Below are positions 1 to 5,012 of a DNA stretch of 5,012 nt, piece after piece (within the stretch, counting starts at the first letter, position 1; each line of letters starts with the position of its first letter). The notes beneath the pieces were generated by a model. It was not told the origin of the DNA. It made no database searches and worked only from the letters and a program-made list of their open reading frames with translations. Source of the DNA: an uncultured Clostridia bacterium (GTDB lineage: Bacteria > Bacillota > Clostridia > Peptostreptococcales > Anaerovoracaceae); the NCBI GenBank assembly GCA_934277655.1, contig CAKQVC010000176.1, positions 1-5,012 on the forward strand, written 5' to 3'. The position numbers were made by a program, and so were the translations under genes.

Positions 1-783
1 ATCTCTGCCATCGCTGACAGAACAAACCGCATAATCTTTCGTTATCCCAAAAGAATCAACTCTTTGTGTTAAATCATACTGCCACGTTTCTCCATCGAGA
101 TCTCCGATAATCATTGTTGCAAATTCCGAATCTTCTTTGCCAATCAAAAAGCAATAGTTTTCTCCATTAGTGTAAAGAGGCGTATAACATTTTCCGCCAT
201 GTTCGCTGAACAAGTTTTGAATAGTCATATCAGAAAGTTTTTTCACTCCCCAAGTATAGGATTTACCTGTATTTTCGTAAGTATAAACTACACTTTCTCC
301 CATCAGACCTATTCCCGGAATGCTTTCATAGCTGTCGCACCTGCCACTATCTAGGTGTTCTTGACTTTCTCCGTCTGTGTAAACAATGCTCCATTCAGTA
401 TCAACCAAAGCATTTTCATACTGAACGAAAACAATTCCCTCTCGATACGGCACTGCCTGCGTCACATAGCAGTTTCCCTTTACAGGATATGTTTTTGCGA
501 CCTGCTGTTTTTCCATATCGTATACCTGAATATATTTCGTGTCAATCAGTGGTCCTTCGACAGCCGCATTTCTTATGCCTATTGCAAAGATTGCTTTTTT
601 TTCATCTGCATAACAGAGATTTTCCGTTTCGCCTTTACCTAAATTTAGCTGATAGGCTACCGGCTGCACCTCAAAATCCAACTTTTCTTTTTGCACACCG
701 CAACCCGCCATCACGAAACACGCCAGCCCAACCATCAGTAAGAAGTTAATTCTGCTAGTTCTTTTAGTCCCCATTGTGTTCAT
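1..783 (-). CDS. Secreted lipoprotein of unknown function, propeller-like (3' end outside window)
   Basis: I translated this frame by hand. It is open from an ATG at 783 to the left edge, giving 261 residues with no stop. The N-terminus has positive residues (K7, R8, R11), a hydrophobic stretch at about residues 12-26, and a lipobox VMAGC with Cys28 as the predicted lipidated residue, so the protein should be anchored on the outer face of the cytoplasmic membrane. The mature part is rich in Tyr, Asp, Gly and aromatic residues in short strand-like segments with recurring patterns (IVFVQYEN, VVYTYENT, YTDGES, GDLDGETW). This resembles a beta-propeller-like extracytoplasmic domain, but I do not recognise a named family. 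The start lies 2 bases after the stop of the full-length peptidase frame and has only a weak Shine-Dalgarno sequence (GGGT), so translation is probably coupled to the upstream gene. A second ATG three codons in (774) is an alternative start. Real gene: confident. Function: unknown. Confidence 0.85.
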   Translation of the reverse strand, partial: MNTMGTKRTSRINFLLMVGLACFVMAGCGVQKEKLDFEVQPVAYQLNLGKGETENLCYADEKKAIFAIGIRNAAVEGPLIDTKYIQVYDMEKQQVAKTYPVKGNCYVTQAVPYREGIVFVQYENALVDTEWSIVYTDGESQEHLDSGRCDSYESIPGIGLMGESVVYTYENTGKSYTWGVKKLSDMTIQNLFSEHGGKCYTPLYTNGENYCFLIGKEDSEFATMIIGDLDGETWQYDLTQRVDSFGITKDYAVCSVSDGRD

Positions 784-785
784 TG

Positions 786-914
786 CTAATACCCATATTG
801 GGCAACATAATATCCGTTATTATCTGACTCATGATTTCCCATTGCGCTAACCATCATCTGATAAGATACTGTACTTCCTCCATTGAATCTCGAATCATCA
901 ATTGGATCATTATT
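786..914 (-). pseudogene. Displaced C-terminal part of the C39-like peptidase (frame +1)
   Basis: After the stop at 913-915, the shifted frame gives 42 residues beginning NNDPIDDSRFNGG and ending GYYVAQYGY, then a TAG at 786-788. This fits the C-terminal part of C39_2-type domains: the NDP segment after the His motif carries the catalytic acid (Asp184 in repaired numbering), a GG turn follows, and an aromatic strand ends the domain. Deleting one T of the TT pair at 915/916 (minus-strand sense) joins the two parts seamlessly as AVNVT-NNDP. The stop is 2 bases from the ATG of the lipoprotein gene, the spacing expected of an intact operon, which supports this being the original end. Several stops follow in the upstream frame (TAA TAA TGA), so readthrough cannot rescue the protein. 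Possible explanations are a recent mutation, a sequencing error or, less likely, programmed frameshifting. Confidence 0.75.
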
Positions 915-1458
915 AAGTGACATTTACAGCTGTTGTCGCTCCTGCTTGCAATGAATAACCTTTTACCAATAACCAATGTCCGACATTTTTCTTAGCACTT
1001 GTATAGTAAGGCAATGTGCCCGTTTTAACTAAACAAGCAACTGGATACCCCGCTTTTATACTGGATATCACATTTGTCTTAAAATCTTGATCACTCGTTT
1101 TAGTCCTATAATATCCGTACTTTTTACTCCCAAGATTACTATTTAAACACGTTGCCATGTTCCCAGGTTTCGTTCCAAGTCCAGTTCCGATTGCGCCAGT
1201 TTGTGCCTCTTTTGCTAAAGTGCTTTGGCTCTTAGAAATGCCAAAATGTTTCAAAATCATTTGGAGATTAGCCGGACCACAATAATTGCTTTGTTCTTGT
1301 ACGCACACCGCAATATCCAACATATTTTTTTCTCCAATACGTGCAATCTGATTTTCAGTTACCATTTCCTCGAAATTCAACGTTTCTTCTGCAAATGCAA
1401 CACATGTACTCATGCATAATAATGTGATTAAACATATCATAGCTACGATTTTCTTCAT
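913..1458 (-). CDS. Secreted C39-like cysteine peptidase, truncated by frameshift
   Basis: The product is a papain-like cysteine peptidase of the C39/C39_2 type, expected to act outside the membrane. The chosen start at 1458 gives a classic signal peptide: MKK, a hydrophobic core to about residue 18, and a likely cleavage site after AFA (residue 23). It is preceded by a GAGAGG/AAAGG ribosome binding site. The active-site region is clear: Gln54, Cys60 in NYCGPA, and His161 in VGHWLLVKGY. The reading frame stops at 913 after 181 residues, immediately before the place where family members carry the catalytic Asp (NDP). That motif and the rest of the domain are found in the next frame, ending at 786. 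Adding that part gives 223 residues, a normal size for a secreted single-domain C39-like peptidase. The frame is also open upstream to an ATG at 1605, but that start lies inside the likely promoter and would bury the signal peptide behind a highly charged extension, so I reject it. The substrate is unknown. The transcript continues into the lipoprotein gene. Confidence 0.8.
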   Translation of the reverse strand: MKKIVAMICLITLLCMSTCVAFAEETLNFEEMVTENQIARIGEKNMLDIAVCVQEQSNYCGPANLQMILKHFGISKSQSTLAKEAQTGAIGTGLGTKPGNMATCLNSNLGSKKYGYYRTKTSDQDFKTNVISSIKAGYPVACLVKTGTLPYYTSAKKNVGHWLLVKGYSLQAGATTAVNVT

Positions 1459-1595
1459 CGCCTTTACCTCTCTTTCCGTTTTAGTTTTCTTTCTGCACTC
1501 TTGTTCTTCTCCATAGTTCTCTATCTCGCCCACATCGGCATCCCTCCTCTCCTGCATTTTGCTAACCTTTATCCAAAATACCTTTCCTTGTCTGC

Positions 1596-1624
1596 ATATT
1601 ATCATAGTTTTTAATGTATATCAA
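1596..1624 (-). promoter_or_regulatory. Promoter of the peptidase/lipoprotein operon
   Basis: On the minus strand, TTGATA (1624-1619) is followed after 17 bases by TAATAT (1601-1596), preceded by TG one base upstream (extended -10). Transcription would begin near 1589, leaving a purine-rich leader of about 130 nt before the peptidase ATG at 1458. The match is by inspection only, but spacing and position are right for a sigma-A promoter. Confidence 0.5.
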
Positions 1625-1657
1625 TAAAATATATGCTAAATTTCAAACGTAGTTTTA

Positions 1658-1685
1658 TTGACTTTCTTTTTCGTTATGATATAAT
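1658..1685 (+). promoter_or_regulatory. Promoter of the padR-HAAS operon
   Basis: TTGACT (1658-1663) and a perfect TATAAT (1680-1685) are separated by 16 bases, with an extended -10 TG at 1677-1678. The start of transcription would be near 1692, giving a leader of about 32 nt. An imperfect dyad, TCGT at 1671-1674 and ACGA at 1686-1689, straddles the -10 box. It could be an autoregulatory operator for the PadR protein but is too short to call. The divergent peptidase promoter lies only about 34 bases away, so one bound repressor could affect both. Confidence 0.65.
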
Positions 1686-1723
1686 ACGATTAAGAGTTTA
1701 TTTAAAAGAAATGGTACATTATC

Positions 1724-2098
1724 GTGAAAGAAAAACAAGCAACCCAGAAACGGGATTTACTGGGCAATTTCGAGGCCCAGTTTAAAAAATCCACATTACC
1801 TTTAATGGTTCTGAATATTCTATCCGAACGCGAAATGTATGCCTATGAGATTTCCCAGGTCGCATTGAAACGCAGTAACGGCAAATATAAGATGCCTCTG
1901 CTCTACACGACGATCGGTAAGCTTCAGGAACATGGCTTCGTTGAAGAAAGCCGAAAAGAAATTTCACAGGACAATCGTGTCCGGGTTTATTACCGGATAA
2001 CAGACGAAGGCCTTGTATATTTAGAAAAATTAAAAATACTTTATGCAGATTTAACGAATATCGTACAAGATATGGTATATGATGAAGAAAGCAGGTAA
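1724..2098 (+). CDS. PadR-family transcriptional regulator
   Basis: This 124-residue protein has the winged helix-turn-helix layout of PadR regulators, which bind operator DNA as dimers. The first helices are at about residues 24-45 (LPLMVLNILSEREMYAYEIS). The recognition helix is around 57-73, with the hallmark PLLYTTIGKLQEHGFVE. The wing and its end are at 85-101 (RVRVYYRITDEGLVYLE), followed by a short C-terminal dimerisation helix. The size fits the short-form PadR-s2 subgroup. The start is a GTG at 1724. An in-frame TAA at 1703-1705 rules out any ATG further upstream, and no good Shine-Dalgarno sequence precedes it, so translation may be weak. The stop is 6 bases before the next gene, a HAAS-type membrane protein, a pairing common in Firmicutes. 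Effector and targets cannot be read from the sequence. Autoregulation is the usual PadR behaviour and is inferred here. Confidence 0.9.
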   Translation: MKEKQATQKRDLLGNFEAQFKKSTLPLMVLNILSEREMYAYEISQVALKRSNGKYKMPLLYTTIGKLQEHGFVEESRKEISQDNRVRVYYRITDEGLVYLEKLKILYADLTNIVQDMVYDEESR

Positions 2099-2104
2099 GT
2101 TTTT

Positions 2105-2473
2105 ATGAGCGAAAAGCAGAATCAGATAATTGAACATTATCTGAATCGAATCAAAGAAGAAGTCTATAATCTGGCTTCTGTTGATAACTTTATCAGCACA
2201 TTACGACACGATTTATATGAATATGAAGAGTCACACCCGGACTTCACGGAGGAGGATCTGGAAACTGAGTTCGGTCAGCCTGACGAAATTGCAAAAGACT
2301 TTCTGGAAGAAAGCAATGCAACGCAGCCGAAGAAAATTGCCAAATCCAAGAAGTGGAGAGACCTCATCATCGGCATTTTGATTGTTGCCCTGATCGGTCT
2401 TGGTATCTATCTGTTTGATATACATCAGAATCAACAGGTAATGGCTACCGATGTAATCGTTATACACGACTAA
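2105..2473 (+). CDS. Small HAAS/DUF1700-type single-pass membrane protein
   Basis: The protein has 122 residues. Residues 1-70 are an acidic helical cytoplasmic domain with the signature LETEFGQPDEIAKDFLEE (52-69), typical of HAAS (DUF1700-like) proteins encoded next to PadR regulators. A basic stretch (about 76-86, KKIAKSKKWR) precedes one transmembrane helix at about 87-104 (LIIGILIVALIGLGIYLF). A short outer tail of about 18 residues ends VIVIHD. By topology, the N-terminus is inside. HAAS domains are thought to take part in membrane-linked signalling or stress responses together with their PadR partner. The exact role is not established, and the related Clostridia family DUF6120 is an alternative label. 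The gene starts 6 bases after padR and is surely co-transcribed with it. Its ribosome binding site (GCAGG at about 2090) lies within the end of padR. It carries no enzymatic motif. Confidence 0.8.
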   Translation: MSEKQNQIIEHYLNRIKEEVYNLASVDNFISTLRHDLYEYEESHPDFTEEDLETEFGQPDEIAKDFLEESNATQPKKIAKSKKWRDLIIGILIVALIGLGIYLFDIHQNQQVMATDVIVIHD

Positions 2474-2678
2474 CCCTTGTATCTCGCAACGCTTCCAAAT
2501 CCGGTGCAACAGCAACTGCAACCGGCACATTTAAGTATGCGTCGATAACGAAATCTACAACCATCGGCTTAAAGTGTTCTGCCGACGGAACGATTTCTGC
2601 CGTATAGCCGCATAATAAAAATTTTACCGACTTTCTTCATTAAAAAGCTTAAATCTCACAAAAAAACGATTTAAAATG
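2474..2678. other. Intergenic stretch with coding-like but startless open frames
   Basis: No convincing gene is present. On the plus strand a frame shifted from the HAAS gene is open from 2419 to a TAG at 2605-2607 and reads like a secreted Ser/Thr/Ala-rich protein (SKSGATATATGTFKYAS), but it has no start codon. On the minus strand a frame open from about 2638 to 2461 reads hydrophobic and regular (MVVDFVIDAYLNVPVAVAV), also without a proper start or ribosome binding site. At most one of these could be a decayed gene remnant, and neither is supported beyond its composition. Confidence 0.3.
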
Positions 2679-2720
2679 GCAGCCGCCCTGTACCTGTTAC
2701 CGTGCAGACGGCTGCTTTTT
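2679..2720 (+). terminator. Intrinsic terminator after the padR-HAAS operon
   Basis: GCAGCCG (2679-2685) pairs with CGGCTGC (2709-2715). After a small internal loop (CC opposite A), CTGTAC (2688-2693) pairs with GTGCAG (2702-2707) with one G-T pair, closing an 8-nt loop. A run of six T (2716-2721) follows directly. This is a strong Rho-independent terminator and marks the end of the padR-HAAS transcript, about 205 nt after the HAAS stop. Confidence 0.85.
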
Positions 2721-2868
2721 TATGCCTTATCAAACGATTATATATATCAGCACGAACTCTTTCGTTACCATACCGGTTCCTTATGTACATCGTAGAGGTG
2801 CAGACAAGCTGAATGTATTGAAATCAGTGCAGTTAGCGTGTTTTTTTTAAGAAACATGCTCCAAGATA
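2721..2868. other. Intergenic region upstream of the ferredoxin promoter
   Basis: No supported gene. A 42-codon frame (2722-2850) begins inside the terminator T-tract and has no ribosome binding site. A 9-bp hairpin (2835-2843 with 2852-2860, one G-T pair) has its T-run inside the loop, so it is not a terminator. One arm of a 10-bp inverted repeat lies at 2756-2765; the other arm falls inside the downstream promoter spacer. Confidence 0.4.
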
Positions 2869-2897
2869 TTGACATTGTATACACGAAAGAGTAGACT
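2869..2897 (+). promoter_or_regulatory. Promoter of the polyferredoxin-nifJ operon
   Basis: An exact -35 TTGACA (2869-2874) is followed after exactly 17 bases by TAGACT (2892-2897), which matches TATAAT at four of six positions. Transcription would begin near 2904, giving a leader of about 90 nt before the ATG at 2994. It is the only good promoter-like match I found between the terminator and the ferredoxin gene. Confidence 0.6.
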
Positions 2898-2911
2898 ATT
2901 AAATGGTAGGC

Positions 2912-2944
2912 AATCGTTTTAATTTTAACGATTTTAGGATCCTA
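2912..2944 (+). promoter_or_regulatory. Leader dyad (Rex-like) and adjacent palindrome
   Basis: AATCGTT (2912-2918) and AACGATT (2927-2933) form a 7-bp inverted repeat with an 8-base centre. The 18-base core at 2914-2931 matches the known Rex consensus TTGTTAA-N4-TTAACAA at 10 of 14 fixed positions, with the right half better than the left. A perfect 10-bp palindrome TAGGATCCTA follows at 2935-2944. Lying just downstream of the inferred transcription start, the dyad is placed as a repressor operator would be. Rex senses the NADH/NAD+ ratio and controls fermentative genes in Clostridia, so this is a reasonable candidate, but A+T-rich DNA gives such matches by chance. Confidence 0.3.
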
Positions 2945-2977
2945 TTTTATGTATGAGATGTAATAGTATACCTGAAA

Positions 2978-2984
2978 AAGGAGG
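2978..2984 (+). promoter_or_regulatory. Strong ribosome binding site of the polyferredoxin gene
   Basis: AAGGAGG ends 9 bases before the ATG at 2994. It is the strongest Shine-Dalgarno sequence upstream of a start in this window, and it fixes the start and fits a highly expressed operon. Confidence 0.85.
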
Positions 2985-2993
2985 CAAAAAGTT

Positions 2994-5012
<2,019 letters not shown>

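Noticed and set aside
355..749. Plus-strand open frames of 86-95 codons
   Set aside because: They are antisense to the lipoprotein gene, whose signal peptide, lipobox and continuous frame are convincing.
1459..1605. Start of the peptidase at 1605 or at ATG 1557, adding up to 49 residues
   Set aside because: The extension is highly charged, overlaps the likely -10 region at its far end, and would place the signal peptide internally; the ATG at 1458 has a good ribosome binding site and signal sequence.
2722..2850. A 42-codon plus-strand frame
   Set aside because: It starts inside the terminator T-tract without a ribosome binding site and has no recognisable features.
2912..2933. Inverted repeat followed by TTTT read as a second terminator
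   Set aside because: The stem is only 7 A+T-rich pairs and lies between the promoter and a highly translated gene; an operator-like role is more likely.

Overview
The window looks like chromosomal DNA of a strictly anaerobic, Gram-positive-type bacterium of the class Clostridia. The evidence is a pyruvate:ferredoxin oxidoreductase gene preceded by a polyferredoxin built from RnfB-like modules, a PadR/HAAS regulatory pair, AGGAGG-type ribosome binding sites and near-consensus sigma-A promoters. Genus cannot be set from the sequence alone. Codon use differs across the window: the right half (ferredoxin and PFOR) is richer in G+C and resembles highly expressed genes, while the left half is A+T-rich, as expected of accessory surface genes.

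Left part (1-1458, minus strand): a two-gene unit. The first gene encodes a secreted papain-like C39-type cysteine peptidase with a signal peptide. The second, starting 2 bases after the full-length peptidase frame ends, encodes a lipoprotein of unknown function that runs off the left edge. The peptidase gene is interrupted by a one-base frameshift just before the catalytic Asp. The C-terminal 42 residues are intact in the next frame.

Middle (1459-2720): a divergent intergenic region with a recognisable promoter on each strand. On the plus strand follow a PadR-family regulator (GTG start) and a small membrane protein with a HAAS-type cytoplasmic domain and one transmembrane helix. A strong intrinsic terminator lies at 2679-2720. 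The arrangement suggests, but does not prove, that PadR controls its own operon and perhaps the divergent peptidase/lipoprotein pair. The 2474-2678 stretch has no convincing gene but holds coding-like open fragments.

Right part (2721-5012, plus strand): a regulatory region with an exact TTGACA promoter, a leader of about 90 nt containing an imperfect Rex-like dyad, then an eight-motif [4Fe-4S] polyferredoxin that is a tandem duplication of the RnfB ferredoxin module. Two bases after its stop codon begins nifJ (PFOR), cut off by the right edge. PFOR oxidises pyruvate to acetyl-CoA and passes low-potential electrons to ferredoxin. The co-transcribed polyferredoxin is a plausible dedicated acceptor or electron hub. 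It is the most distinctive item in the window.
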